Positions 1 to 7,309 are shown, counted from the first letter of the stretch. The stretch is 12,377 bases of DNA from Colimorpha sp045576855 (GCA_045576855.1 JAZNHG010000019.1:1-12377); one strand, 5' to 3'. The notes: generated by a model not told the origin, from the sequence alone. Numbers and translations: made by a program.

Positions 1-3
1 GCC

Positions 4-21
4 CCCGGGACCCCTCCCGGG
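4..21 (-). terminator. Possible terminator hairpin after the DUF6266-like gene
   Basis: A perfect 7-bp stem (CCCGGGA at 4-10, TCCCGGG at 15-21) with a CCCC loop lies 15 bases past the stop codon of the minus-strand gene. The T-tract of a leftward intrinsic terminator would lie outside the window, so it cannot be confirmed. It may simply be a GC-rich palindrome. Confidence 0.3.
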
Positions 22-35
22 CATTCCCGTTTCTA

Positions 36-812
36 TCATGGCTCCCCGCCCGTTCCCGTCGCGGACTGCGCCGCCGGAGCACCCTGCGCATCGGCAGCTC
101 CGACCGTTGCAGAGCCGTGCGAGTAAGTATAATCCACAGTGGTTCTATTATTTGTATCATTCTCCACCGCCGTGTTCTCCTCGTCCTCCCAGCCGATGAA
201 GCAGGTGGCAGAGCCGACACCCTTGTCGTCCTGGACAAAGCCGTAGAGCAGCAGCTCGCGTCCGACGAAGGTCTCGGGCAGCATCAGGCGCACCACGCGG
301 TCGCGGCGGTAGACCGGCGCCGCCAGCAGACCGTCCTGCAACTCAGGGCAGTAGACGTACAGATACACGTAGTCGTGCGGACGGCTGAGCCGTGCGCCGC
401 CGTTGCGGTCGAAGCTGACGGTCAGCACGTTGCGCTCGTCGACCGAGGGCGTTCCAAAAACCACCGGCGCCACGGGCCCCTCGCTCAGCGAGAGACGGCG
501 CCAGTCCACCACGAACTGTCCGTCGCGCATGTCGAAGCAGGGCTGGTTCGCGGAGACGAAGACGTTGTAGGCCGTCATGCCGTGCTCGCGTGCGATGGCG
601 GTAAAACCCTGAGCGACAGCCATGCGCATGGCTGCGGCGAGCTGCACCGATGCCTTGAAGCGGTTGCGGCAGCGCATCTGCGCCTCGGTGCGGGGATTGC
701 GAACATACTCCGGACGGCTCCGGAGGACCCAGATGCCGTTCCAGCGGTAGCCGACGGCGGGCCCCAGCTTGCCGCTGAAGCCGCCCATGTAACTTCCATA
801 TTGTTTGGCCAT
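36..812 (-). CDS. DUF6266-like protein, function unknown
   Basis: This gene encodes 258 residues with no signal peptide or membrane segment. The first 55 residues carry what I recognise as the DUF6266 pattern seen in Bacteroidota: a glycine-rich opening (GGFSGKLGPAVGYRWNG, residues 10-26), then an aromatic/arginine stretch (WVLRSRPEYVRNPRTEAQ, 28-45) and RNRF at 49-52. Residues 55-205 alternate polar and hydrophobic residues, suggesting beta structure. The tail after about residue 210 is low complexity, rich in Thr, Asn, Ala and Gly, and probably disordered. No function is established for the family and no catalytic motif is visible. The frame stays open to 911, but I start at 812 because homologues begin MAK(x)nGG and the 33 extra residues lack family character. 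The leader is AT-rich with no clear ribosome binding site. The next gene downstream is outside the window. Recognition of the family is from memory. Confidence 0.8.
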   Translation of the reverse strand: MAKQYGSYMGGFSGKLGPAVGYRWNGIWVLRSRPEYVRNPRTEAQMRCRNRFKASVQLAAAMRMAVAQGFTAIAREHGMTAYNVFVSANQPCFDMRDGQFVVDWRRLSLSEGPVAPVVFGTPSVDERNVLTVSFDRNGGARLSRPHDYVYLYVYCPELQDGLLAAPVYRRDRVVRLMLPETFVGRELLLYGFVQDDKGVGSATCFIGWEDEENTAVENDTNNRTTVDYTYSHGSATVGAADAQGAPAAQSATGTGGEP

Positions 813-957
813 AGTGAATAGATTTTGGTTGGTTGTACAAATAATCGAAATCGGTATAACAAGCGGACATCGAGGGCATTGCCAGGGGTCGGCGAGGCAG
901 ATGCGCCGCATGTACCACTAACCATAACGTAACATACGCCTAATTATTGCCTACCCG
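813..957. other. Leader of the DUF6266-like gene, no further gene seen
   Basis: This stretch should hold the promoter of the leftward DUF6266-like gene. On the minus strand ATTATTTG near 837-844 resembles the TAnnTTTG -7 box only imperfectly, so I do not call a promoter. A perfect 10-bp palindrome, TACCCGGGTA (952-961), overlaps the start of the adjacent 11-bp array. Confidence 0.4.
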
Positions 958-1012
958 GGTAGAGGAAGGGTAGGGGAATGGTAGAGAAATAGTAGGCGAT
1001 GAGTAGGAGAAT
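958..1012. repeat. 11-bp tandem array, five units (array A)
   Basis: Five consecutive 11-bp units start at 958, 969, 980, 991 and 1002. Each begins RGTAG, and the consensus is close to GGTAGRGGAAT. Units differ at 2-5 positions but the 11-bp spacing is exact, with no indels. The plus strand is strongly purine-rich and almost free of C. The period is not a multiple of three, so this is not a coding repeat. Confidence 0.85.
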
Positions 1013-1054
1013 ACTCTGCTTTGACCTCAGTTTGTGTGCCTTGCGGGGTGGTGT

Positions 1055-1243
1055 CTCCTGCTCGCTGCGCTCGCGAGATCTTGTGGATCTTGTAGATTGT
1101 CGGGGTGCCGGGTCGGGGGGCTCCTGCTCGCTGCGCTCGCGAAATCTGGTAAATCTTATAAATTATTCCGCCTGCGGCGGGTGGGGATTCTATGGATTAA
1201 TGGATTACAGCCTGCTGGGGCTGGGAGTGTCGCCTGCTCGCTG
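1055..1243. repeat. GC-rich 22-bp direct repeat with 9-bp sub-repeats
   Basis: A 22-bp sequence is identical at 1055-1076 and 1121-1142, exactly 66 bp apart. Its core is GCTCGCTGCGCTCGCGA. Each copy is followed by a short AT-richer tail made of 9-bp units of the type RATCTTGTA (about 1077-1097 and 1143-1163). A truncated third copy, CCTGCTCGCTG, is at 1233-1243. A perfect small hairpin, CCGCC-TGC-GGCGG, is at 1168-1180. Short open frames across this stretch only reflect the 66-bp (22-codon) spacing. Confidence 0.75.
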
Positions 1244-1275
1244 GGGTGGCAAAAGCCGGGGCGTCTGTTGATGCG

Positions 1276-1316
1276 GGAACAAAAAGAAAAGGGGAGCGTG
1301 TGGCGCGCTCCCCTTT
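1276..1316 (-). terminator. Intrinsic terminator of pgi
   Basis: An 11-bp perfect stem (AAAGGGGAGCG at 1288-1298, CGCTCCCCTTT at 1306-1316) with a 7-base loop begins 26 bases after the pgi stop codon. Read on the minus strand it is followed by TTTTCTTTTTG, a classic U-tract. Confidence 0.9.
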
Positions 1317-1342
1317 GTGGATGTCAGTAAGGTTGAATGTAA

Positions 1343-2650
1343 TTAGAATCCGGGTTTGCCGAGCAGGTGGAACATGTTGCGCTTGTAGGCTTCTACACCG
1401 GGCTGGTCGAAGGGGTTGACTCCCAGTGTGTAGCCGCTCACGCCGCAGGCAAATTCGAAGAAGTAGATGAGTTGCCCGAGGGTGTATTCATCTATCTTGT
1501 TTACAGTGAGTTCCACTACCGGTACCCCACCATCGACATGTGCTTGAATGGTACCTTGGGCTGCACAGTCGTTTATCTCGGTTAAAGTCTTGCAAGTAAG
1601 ATAGTTGATGCCGTCCAGATTGCGCTCGTCGGTGGGTACGGCGACGGTGGCGTTGGGGCGTTGCACGCGAAGCATCGTCTCCATCATCAGGCGTTCGCCG
1701 TCCTGTACGTATTGTCCCATCGAGTGCAGGTCGGTCGTAATACTCAGGCTGTGAGGCAGCAGTCCTTTGTGTTGCTTGCCTTCGCTTTCGCCGTAGAGCT
1801 GCTTCCACCATTCTGCCAGATAGCGTAGGTTGGGCTGGCAGCTGACAAGTATTTCGACCTTGGTGCCGCGACGGTATATTGCATTGCGCACGGCGGCATA
1901 GAGCAGGGCCGGGTTACTCTCCAAGGTGTTGTTTTCAAGACATATAGTGCGCATGTCGCGTGCACCCTGCAGCAGCTTGTCGATGTCGAAGCCAGCCATT
2001 GCGATGGGGAAAAGTCCGACGGGGGTGAGCACCGAGAATCGGCCGCCGACGTTGTCGGGTATGACGTAGGCCGGGTAGCCTTCCTGCGAGGCGATGTCGT
2101 GCAGGGCTCCGCGTCGGGCGTCGGTGATGGCGACGATGCGCTGGGCGGCTTCGGCTTTTCCGTATTTCTTTTCGAGGTGGGCCTTGACGATGCGGAAAGC
2201 TACGGCGGGTTCAGTGGTGGTGCCGCTCTTCGATATGACGCATACGCTGTAGTCTTCATGGTCCAGCAGCTCAAGCAGTTGGTGGTAATAGTCCTCGCCC
2301 AGGGTGTGGCCGGCATAGACAATGTATGGTTTGGGTCCGCGGACCATAGCGGCGTATTCGGATTGCAGTGCCTCGATGACCATGCGTGCGCCGAGGTAGG
2401 AGCCTCCGATGCCCACGACCACGAGCAGGCGGCTTTTGGCTGAGAGGCGTTCCACGTCGGTTTTGAGGCGTGTCAGCTCATGGGCATCGGTTTCAGCGGG
2501 CAGGTTCACCCAACCCAGATAGTCGTTCCCGGGAGCGTCGCCCTTCAGCAGGTGCTCTTTGGCTGCCAGCACCTCTGGCAACAGAGCGGATATCTCATCG
2601 GTTGATACATAGTTGAGTACATGCTCAACATTCACTTTTAATGCTTCCAT
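1343..2650 (-). CDS. pgi: Glucose-6-phosphate isomerase
   Basis: This cytoplasmic enzyme interconverts glucose-6-phosphate and fructose-6-phosphate in glycolysis and gluconeogenesis. The 435-residue product fits the short bacterial PGI type. Visible motifs are the phosphate-binding loops GIGGSYLGA (80-88) and SKSGTTTE (140-147), the first PGI signature NVGGRFSVLTPVG (200-212), the likely catalytic Glu290 in YGESEGK, His309 in DLHSM, and the second signature GVNPFDQPGVEAYK (410-423) ending in the conserved Lys423. The frame stays open to 2776, but that extension is Lys/Asn/Phe-rich and AT-rich like a leader, and lies outside the family's usual N-terminus. I therefore start at 2650, where coding-type composition begins. 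An alternative in-frame ATG is at 2680. The gene is monocistronic, divergent from the OmpA gene, and ends at a strong terminator. Confidence 0.97.
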   Translation of the reverse strand: MEALKVNVEHVLNYVSTDEISALLPEVLAAKEHLLKGDAPGNDYLGWVNLPAETDAHELTRLKTDVERLSAKSRLLVVVGIGGSYLGARMVIEALQSEYAAMVRGPKPYIVYAGHTLGEDYYHQLLELLDHEDYSVCVISKSGTTTEPAVAFRIVKAHLEKKYGKAEAAQRIVAITDARRGALHDIASQEGYPAYVIPDNVGGRFSVLTPVGLFPIAMAGFDIDKLLQGARDMRTICLENNTLESNPALLYAAVRNAIYRRGTKVEILVSCQPNLRYLAEWWKQLYGESEGKQHKGLLPHSLSITTDLHSMGQYVQDGERLMMETMLRVQRPNATVAVPTDERNLDGINYLTCKTLTEINDCAAQGTIQAHVDGGVPVVELTVNKIDEYTLGQLIYFFEFACGVSGYTLGVNPFDQPGVEAYKRNMFHLLGKPGF

Positions 2651-2768
2651 TTTATTGTTTTTTGTTGATAAATTGTTCATTTTGCGTAACGAAAAATCGC
2701 CGTTTGCTAATTTTTTTTCATCTGTAACTTCTAGATTTTGACCGATTAACGGAAAAAAATAAAAAATA

Positions 2769-2801
2769 TTTTTCATGTATAGAAAAAATGTTGTATTTTT
2801 G
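2769..2801 (+). promoter_or_regulatory. Promoter of the OmpA-family gene
   Basis: TATTTTTG at 2794-2801 matches the Bacteroidota -7 box TAnnTTTG exactly and is followed by CA, as is common. A T-rich element at 2769-2774 lies near where the -33 TTTG box is expected. Transcription would start near 2808, giving a leader of about 60 bases before the ATG at 2871. Confidence 0.7.
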
Positions 2802-2858
2802 CACCAAATTATGACCGAAAGGAACTAATGGCAAATTAAAAGATATTAATAACTTAAA

Positions 2859-2870
2859 ATCATTAATGAT
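2859..2870. promoter_or_regulatory. 12-bp palindrome abutting the OmpA start codon
   Basis: ATCATTAATGAT is a perfect palindrome ending one base before the ATG at 2871. It is the only ribosome-binding area available and contains no Shine-Dalgarno sequence. It could be a weak hairpin, a protein site, or chance in AT-rich DNA. Confidence 0.4.
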
Positions 2871-4154
2871 ATGCTGAAAAAATTAATCAAGATGGGCGTT
2901 GTGATGTCGCTTCTGATGACTTCCGTCAGCGCCCTTGCACAAGAGAAGAACGAGTATCCTCGTTACAGTTTCGGTAGCAACTGGTCTCTGGGTATCGCCC
3001 TCGATTTCGACTGGGAGGCCCAGCAACACGGTGGCGGCCTGATCGATGGTTGGAGAAAATCCACCAATGCCGGTGTCGACATCTTCGGTATGAAGAAGCT
3101 CCACCACGCTTTCGATCTCCGCATCCGCGCCCACGTCCCCACCCTTTGGAGAGGTATGCTGGACAATGCTGATGCCGAAGGCAACAGCTACTACATGGCC
3201 CGCTACACCACCATCACTGGTGAGCTGATGTGGTCCCTCAGCAACGCTATCCACGGCTACGATCCCGAGCGCCGCTGGAGCGCCCCCTATTTCTTCGTGG
3301 GTGCCGGTGCTGCTATCGCCAACTGGTTTATCGACAAGGAGCAGTTCGAGGGCACGCACTATGCCGAGAAGGACATGGGTCATGTGATTCCCGTGTTGAC
3401 CGCCGGTATTGGTGCCAGCTACAACTTCACCGAGAAGAGCACTGCCTTCATCGAGCTCGAACTCAATGCCAACGACATTCCCAATCTGATCGAGCAGAAG
3501 TGGGCTGACCTCGGTATGGTCCACGCCGATGCTCGTCTTGGCTACATCTTCAACTTCGGTCTGACCGAGGCTGACAAGGCCATCGCTTCGCAGAAGAGCA
3601 TGCTCACCCAGGAGAACTTCGGTGCTCTGAACACCCAGGTTGCCGCCCTCGAGCAGCAGGTTGCCAACAACCGCAACAACGAGAAGAAACTCCAGAACCG
3701 CATTGCCGAGCTGGAGAAACAGCTTGCTGACGCCCTTGCCAACCAGAACAACAAGGTCAACAGCGCCGCCGCCGACAGCCTCCAGAACGTCATCAACCAG
3801 ATCAAGGCCGACCAGATCAACTACTATGCTATGCCCTTCTCGGTGCAGTATGGTGTTGACGAGTGGCAGGTCAGCGACGAGGAGATGGACAAAGTCAAAG
3901 CCGTCGCCCGCGTGATGAAAGACAACTCGAACGTGAAGATCAAAGTGGTTGGCTTCGCCGACTACACTGGCAGCGATGCCTACAACATGAAGCTCTCCGA
4001 GCGTCGTGCTAACGAGATCAAGCGCCTCCTCACCAAGAAATATGGTATTGCTGAGGACCGCGTCGAGGTCGACTTCAAGGGTAAGAGCGCTCCCTTCGGT
4101 GATGCCCAGTACGCCATCAACCGTCGCGTCAGCTTCTACCGCGTGATTGACTAA
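2871..4154 (+). CDS. OmpA-family outer membrane protein, peptidoglycan-binding
   Basis: This is a probable outer-membrane structural protein that tethers the membrane to peptidoglycan. The 427-residue product has a signal peptide (KK at 3-4, hydrophobic core 9-22, cleavage after ALA at 21-23). Residues 30-229 are a glycine- and aromatic-rich domain with alternating strands and a terminal LGYIFNFG, consistent with a small beta-barrel. Residues 240-310 are a Gln/Asn/Leu-rich coiled coil (EKKLQNRIAELEKQLADALA, 271-290), probably a periplasmic stalk. Residues 318-425 are an OmpA/MotB domain with GFADYTGSDAYNMKLSERRA (361-380); Asp364 and Arg379 occupy the usual peptidoglycan-binding positions, and NRRV is at 417-420. 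The product has its own promoter and a downstream hairpin, so it is probably monocistronic. Typical abundant porin-like OmpA proteins of this phylum look the same. The exact ligand or partner is unknown. Confidence 0.92.
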   Translation: MLKKLIKMGVVMSLLMTSVSALAQEKNEYPRYSFGSNWSLGIALDFDWEAQQHGGGLIDGWRKSTNAGVDIFGMKKLHHAFDLRIRAHVPTLWRGMLDNADAEGNSYYMARYTTITGELMWSLSNAIHGYDPERRWSAPYFFVGAGAAIANWFIDKEQFEGTHYAEKDMGHVIPVLTAGIGASYNFTEKSTAFIELELNANDIPNLIEQKWADLGMVHADARLGYIFNFGLTEADKAIASQKSMLTQENFGALNTQVAALEQQVANNRNNEKKLQNRIAELEKQLADALANQNNKVNSAAADSLQNVINQIKADQINYYAMPFSVQYGVDEWQVSDEEMDKVKAVARVMKDNSNVKIKVVGFADYTGSDAYNMKLSERRANEIKRLLTKKYGIAEDRVEVDFKGKSAPFGDAQYAINRRVSFYRVID

Positions 4155-4176
4155 TCGAACAATACTCGATAGATTG

Positions 4177-4206
4177 ATAGAGGGCTCTCAAACGAGAGCC
4201 CTCTAT
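4177..4206. terminator. Terminator between convergent OmpA genes
   Basis: A perfect 13-bp stem (ATAGAGGGCTCTC at 4177-4189, its complement at 4194-4206) with an AAAC loop sits midway between two convergent stop codons (4154 and 4237). The plus side is followed by the T-rich TATTGTATT; the minus side has no real T-tract, so it is most credible for the rightward gene. Confidence 0.85.
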
Positions 4207-4236
4207 TATTGTATTATATGTATTAGAAAAGGATTG

Positions 4237-5379
4237 TTACTCGGAGAGGATGCGGTATTCCACGCGGCGGTTGTTCTGTCGGCCTTCGGGTGTGGCGTTG
4301 GTGTCTATCGGGAGATTCTTGCCATAACCCTTCCATCTCAGCCGGCCGGCGTCGATGCCATTGGCAATCAAGTAGTCGGCCACTGCTTTGGCGCGTGCGT
4401 TGGAGAGGATGCGGTTGCGCTCCACAGTGCCTTGGTTGTCCGTATGGCCGCGTAGTTCAATCTTGATTGTCGGGTATGTGTTGAGCAGTTCAATCAGGCG
4501 GTACAAGTCGTTGTAGGACTGAGGCAGCAGCACACTCTCGTCGGTATTGAAGAGTACATTGCGGAGTGTGATGGTTTCGCCCTTCTTGGGTGCTGCTATG
4601 GTGTCGGTTGCTTGCTGCTCGGTCTCGCAGTCGAGGCATACCACAGATACATCGTCAATATAGTAGTAGGCTCCGGAGAGGACTGCATTGTCGGCATGAG
4701 TTTCTACTACGGTGGAATGATTGAATGAGTTGAAGTTGCCGATAGTCAGGTATTTTTCGCCCCCTTCGGCGGTAAATTCGCCGCTAATCCGGTACCATTG
4801 GTCCATATAGATGATAACATATCTGGACGGATTGGCCACTTGGGGTTTGTAGTAAGTGGCGATGACCTGTGTTTGACCATTGCCCAGGTCGGTGGATTCG
4901 TTGTGCATCAGGATGTTCCATGTGGTGTCGCTGATGCGGTCAGGAGTGAACAGGGCTCCAAGCGTGGCGATGGCATTGGGCGATTTGTCGGCCAGGCTGG
5001 CCCAGAAGCTGACCTGGTAGCGATGTCCGGCTTTCAGTGGTTCCTTGAGTTCAGTCTGCAGATACTCGCGGTAGTTCTCCTTCGAGCAGTAGATGCCGCA
5101 GTAGGCTTGGCCGGTGTGAGGCTCTTGGACGCCTATTTTGTTGTGGGGTGTCATACATTCGCGGCCTCCGCAGGAGTGGAAGTAGTCGCTGCTGCCTTTG
5201 GTAGGTTGCCACCAGGCATCGACACCGGTCATGATGCCAAGGGCGTCGATACGTTGCGGACAGATGGTGTGCTCCTCGAATGAGGGGTTATATACCATGT
5301 TATCAGTGCTCTGTGCCTGTAGCTGTCCACATTGCCATAGGGCCAGGAGACTGATGAGAGGTAGCCATAGTTTTTTCAT
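4237..5379 (-). CDS. Secreted OmpA-domain protein with Cys-rich N-domain
   Basis: This envelope protein is predicted to bind peptidoglycan through its C-terminus. Of 380 residues, 1-22 are a signal peptide (cleavage after LQA; the Cys17 context WQC is not a lipobox). Residues 28-250 form an extracytoplasmic domain opening with VYNPSFEE and closing with YYYIDDVSVV. That layout is common in jelly-roll, carbohydrate-binding-like modules, though I cannot assign a family firmly. It holds seven cysteines (40, 70, 75, 94, 98, 248, 251), suggesting disulfides. Residues 267-378 are a canonical OmpA/MotB domain: LRGHTDNQG (309-317), LSNARA (325-330), GYGKNLPIDTN (351-361), EGRQNNRRVE (365-374), with Asp314 and Arg329 in the binding positions. 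The start codon overlaps the stop of the upstream glycosyltransferase gene (ATGA), so translation is probably coupled. It is the last gene of the purN operon. Confidence 0.88.
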   Translation of the reverse strand: MKKLWLPLISLLALWQCGQLQAQSTDNMVYNPSFEEHTICPQRIDALGIMTGVDAWWQPTKGSSDYFHSCGGRECMTPHNKIGVQEPHTGQAYCGIYCSKENYREYLQTELKEPLKAGHRYQVSFWASLADKSPNAIATLGALFTPDRISDTTWNILMHNESTDLGNGQTQVIATYYKPQVANPSRYVIIYMDQWYRISGEFTAEGGEKYLTIGNFNSFNHSTVVETHADNAVLSGAYYYIDDVSVVCLDCETEQQATDTIAAPKKGETITLRNVLFNTDESVLLPQSYNDLYRLIELLNTYPTIKIELRGHTDNQGTVERNRILSNARAKAVADYLIANGIDAGRLRWKGYGKNLPIDTNATPEGRQNNRRVEYRILSE

Positions 5380-6503
5380 ATAATGTTGATTGTGTGGGTG
5401 ATGCTTTGCCAGAGCAGTTGCGATGTGCGGTCCCAGCTGAACTTCTCGCGCTGAAGACGTCCTTTGGCTATTAGGGATTCGCGCAGGTGGGCGTCACGCA
5501 ACTGGTTGATAGCATGTGCTATATCGTCGGGGCTGGAGGGGTCGATATAGAGTGCTGCATCGCCTCCTACCTCGGGCATGGAGGTGGTGCGAGAGGCTAT
5601 AATGGCGGTCTCGGCATACATGGCTTCCAGGATGGGGATGCCAAATCCCTCGAAGTAAGACGGATAGACCAGTGCTTCGGAGGCCGAAAGCAGTGCGGCC
5701 AGGTCATGTGGTTCCACGTGGCCCGGCATCAGTACATCGTCCTTGTGGTGCATGCCGTTGTAGGCGTCGGCCAGTTCGTCCTGCCACCATACGCGGTTGC
5801 CTACCACGATGAGTTTCAGGTCGCTGGCGTACTCTTCCTTTACTTTGTCGAAAGCAAGCAGGAGGTTGGCCAGGTTTTTGCGCTTGAGTATGGTGCTGAT
5901 GAAGATGAGGTAGGGGTGGCCATCGGTGAAACGGCGTCGCACGGCGTCCTTTTCCTCGGCCGAGTGTGGTCGATAGCCGTCGTGGGCTCCGTCGTACACT
6001 ACGTCAATCTTTTTGGTGTCAATATGATATGTGGCGGCGATGTCCTGTTTTGAATATTCCGACACGGTGGCGATTCGCGTGGAGCGACGGGCGAAGCGGG
6101 GGAAGAAATGGGTCATGTAGCGCTGGTGCGAGGGGCGCAGGTTGTCGGGTGCATGCTCGAAGTTGATGTCGTGGATGACGGAGAGGGTGGGTACGCGGGA
6201 GTGGAGTGGCATGAAGCCATCGGGGGTGAGGTAAAGGTCGGCGTGCAGGCGCTTAAGAGTCATGGAAACAGCGAGTTCGAAGAATATCCACCACAGCACG
6301 GGGTGGCGTGCGGGCGGGGCAAGCACGACGGGGATGGCATTGTCGGCGAAGTGGAATTGGCGCGGGGGCCGGCGGTCGAAGAGCAGATAGAAGGTGTGCT
6401 CGGGATGTGCCATGACGAGCCGTCGGGTGGTCTCGTAGGTGAACCAACCGATGCCGTCCATCTTGCCGGGGACGAGCAGCCGGGTGTTGACGGCGATGCG
6501 CAT
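5376..6503 (-). CDS. Glycosyltransferase, GT4/group 1 type
   Basis: This is a predicted GT-B fold retaining glycosyltransferase moving a sugar from a nucleotide-activated donor to an unknown acceptor, probably a surface glycan, lipid or protein. The 375-residue product has a glycine-containing N-terminal loop (DGIGWFTYE, 16-24), HD at 111-112, a linker near ATVSEYSKQD (145-154), the donor-domain ILKRKN (205-210), and the defining E-x7-E motif EGFGIPILEAM (285-295; Glu285 and Glu293). No signal peptide or transmembrane helix is obvious, so it should act at the cytoplasmic face. The acceptor cannot be read from the sequence. It starts one base after the purN stop codon and overlaps the next gene by four bases, so the three genes form one transcript. 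Pairing with a secreted OmpA-domain protein hints at envelope glycosylation, which is inference. Confidence 0.92.
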   Translation of the reverse strand: MRIAVNTRLLVPGKMDGIGWFTYETTRRLVMAHPEHTFYLLFDRRPPRQFHFADNAIPVVLAPPARHPVLWWIFFELAVSMTLKRLHADLYLTPDGFMPLHSRVPTLSVIHDINFEHAPDNLRPSHQRYMTHFFPRFARRSTRIATVSEYSKQDIAATYHIDTKKIDVVYDGAHDGYRPHSAEEKDAVRRRFTDGHPYLIFISTILKRKNLANLLLAFDKVKEEYASDLKLIVVGNRVWWQDELADAYNGMHHKDDVLMPGHVEPHDLAALLSASEALVYPSYFEGFGIPILEAMYAETAIIASRTTSMPEVGGDAALYIDPSSPDDIAHAINQLRDAHLRESLIAKGRLQREKFSWDRTSQLLWQSITHTINII

Positions 6504-6504
6504 A

Positions 6505-7083
6505 TCAGTGTCGCTTGATGGTTTCGTCGATTACGCGGGGGAAGTGTTCCTTCTCGAGCAGGTGGATTTTGGCGGCCAGGGTGTCGGGCGTGTCGTCGGG
6601 TGTGACGGTGCAGCGTGCCTGAAACAGTGTGGTGCCGCGGTCGTAGTGGTTGTCGACGATATGGATGGTGATGCCGCTTTCGCGCTCGCCGGCGGCGACG
6701 ACGGCTTCGTGCACATGGTGGCCGTACATGCCGCGTCCACCGTATTTGGGCAGTAGGGCGGGGTGGATGTTGATGATGCGGTTGGGGTAGGCGGCCAGTA
6801 TGTCGTCGGGCACCAGCCAGAGGAATCCGGCCAGGATGACCCAGTCGGCGTGTTTTTCCTGCAGGTATCGGAGTACGGCGCCGTTGTCGTAGAAGTCGGC
6901 ACGACCGAAATAGTGGGACTCGATGCCCAGGTTTTTGGCGCGCTGGGCGATGTAGGCGTCGCGCTTATTATATATGATACACGCGATTTCGACGTCGGAA
7001 CGGCCGGCGAAGTATTCGCTGATTTGTTGTGCGTTGGTGCCATTGCCGGAGCCCAGTATGGCCAATCGGATTGGGGTGTTCAT
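6505..7083 (-). CDS. purN: Phosphoribosylglycinamide formyltransferase
   Basis: This enzyme transfers a formyl group from 10-formyltetrahydrofolate to GAR, giving FGAR, the third step of purine synthesis. The 192 residues are slightly shorter than E. coli PurN (212). The phosphate loop GSGNGTN is at 11-17. The catalytic cluster is present: Asn105 and His107 in INIHPALLP, and Asp148 in HYDRG, matching the known Asn-His-Asp triad. The folate-binding segment ILAGFLWLVP is at 83-92. The gene is the first of an operon with the glycosyltransferase and OmpA-domain genes and is preceded by a good TAnnTTTG promoter about 30 bases upstream. It is divergent from acpP. Confidence 0.96.
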   Translation of the reverse strand: MNTPIRLAILGSGNGTNAQQISEYFAGRSDVEIACIIYNKRDAYIAQRAKNLGIESHYFGRADFYDNGAVLRYLQEKHADWVILAGFLWLVPDDILAAYPNRIINIHPALLPKYGGRGMYGHHVHEAVVAAGERESGITIHIVDNHYDRGTTLFQARCTVTPDDTPDTLAAKIHLLEKEHFPRVIDETIKRH

Positions 7084-7112
7084 AGGTGGTGGTATTGATT
7101 CGTTTCGAAATG

Positions 7113-7120
7113 CAAAGATA
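7113..7120 (-). promoter_or_regulatory. Promoter -7 box of the purN operon
   Basis: On the minus strand TATCTTTG (7120 down to 7113) is an exact TAnnTTTG match followed by CA. The predicted leader is about 20-25 bases before the purN ATG at 7083. The -33 region (about 7140-7150) is a T-run rather than a clear TTTG. No purine-regulator site was recognised. Confidence 0.75.
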
Positions 7121-7309
7121 CGTTTTTATTCTCAAGCGTGGAGAAAAAAAATTGCCGTCGGCAGATAAAACGAACCCGGCGGCGGGCGAATGGGTTGATG
7201 GAGTGTGTATTATGGGCTGAATGGTGGTATGGAGGCAAGCAAGCCGTCGGCAGACGGGTACGAGCCCACGTTCATCTACCCGTTTTGGAGGCTCCCGAAA
7301 TGTTAAAAT
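7121..7309. other. Intergenic DNA with small inverted repeats
   Basis: No gene is visible. GCCGTCGGCAG occurs twice (7154-7164 and 7243-7253); the bases TGCCG-T-CGGCA within the first form a tiny stem. ACGGGTA (7254-7260) pairs with TACCCGT (7277-7283) across 16 bases and is followed by TTT, a weak terminator-like shape on the plus strand. Nothing else stands out. Confidence 0.5.

Noticed and set aside
117..821. A 234-codon plus-strand frame over the DUF6266-like gene
   Set aside because: The minus-strand product has family motifs, while the plus-strand product is Val/Ala/His/Arg-rich and featureless.
999..1330. Two overlapping plus-strand frames of 90 and 98 codons
   Set aside because: They run through arrays and direct repeats, and one runs through the pgi terminator. 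Their open length comes from repeats spaced 66 bp apart, and no start signal or motif is seen.
2651..2776. N-terminal extension of pgi by 42 residues
   Set aside because: It is AT-rich leader-like DNA, Lys/Asn-rich in translation and outside the usual PGI length.
5326..5331. Cys17 in the signal peptide of the OmpA-domain protein as a lipoprotein site
   Set aside because: The preceding residues (LWQ) do not fit a lipobox, and LQA at 20-22 gives a normal signal peptidase I site.
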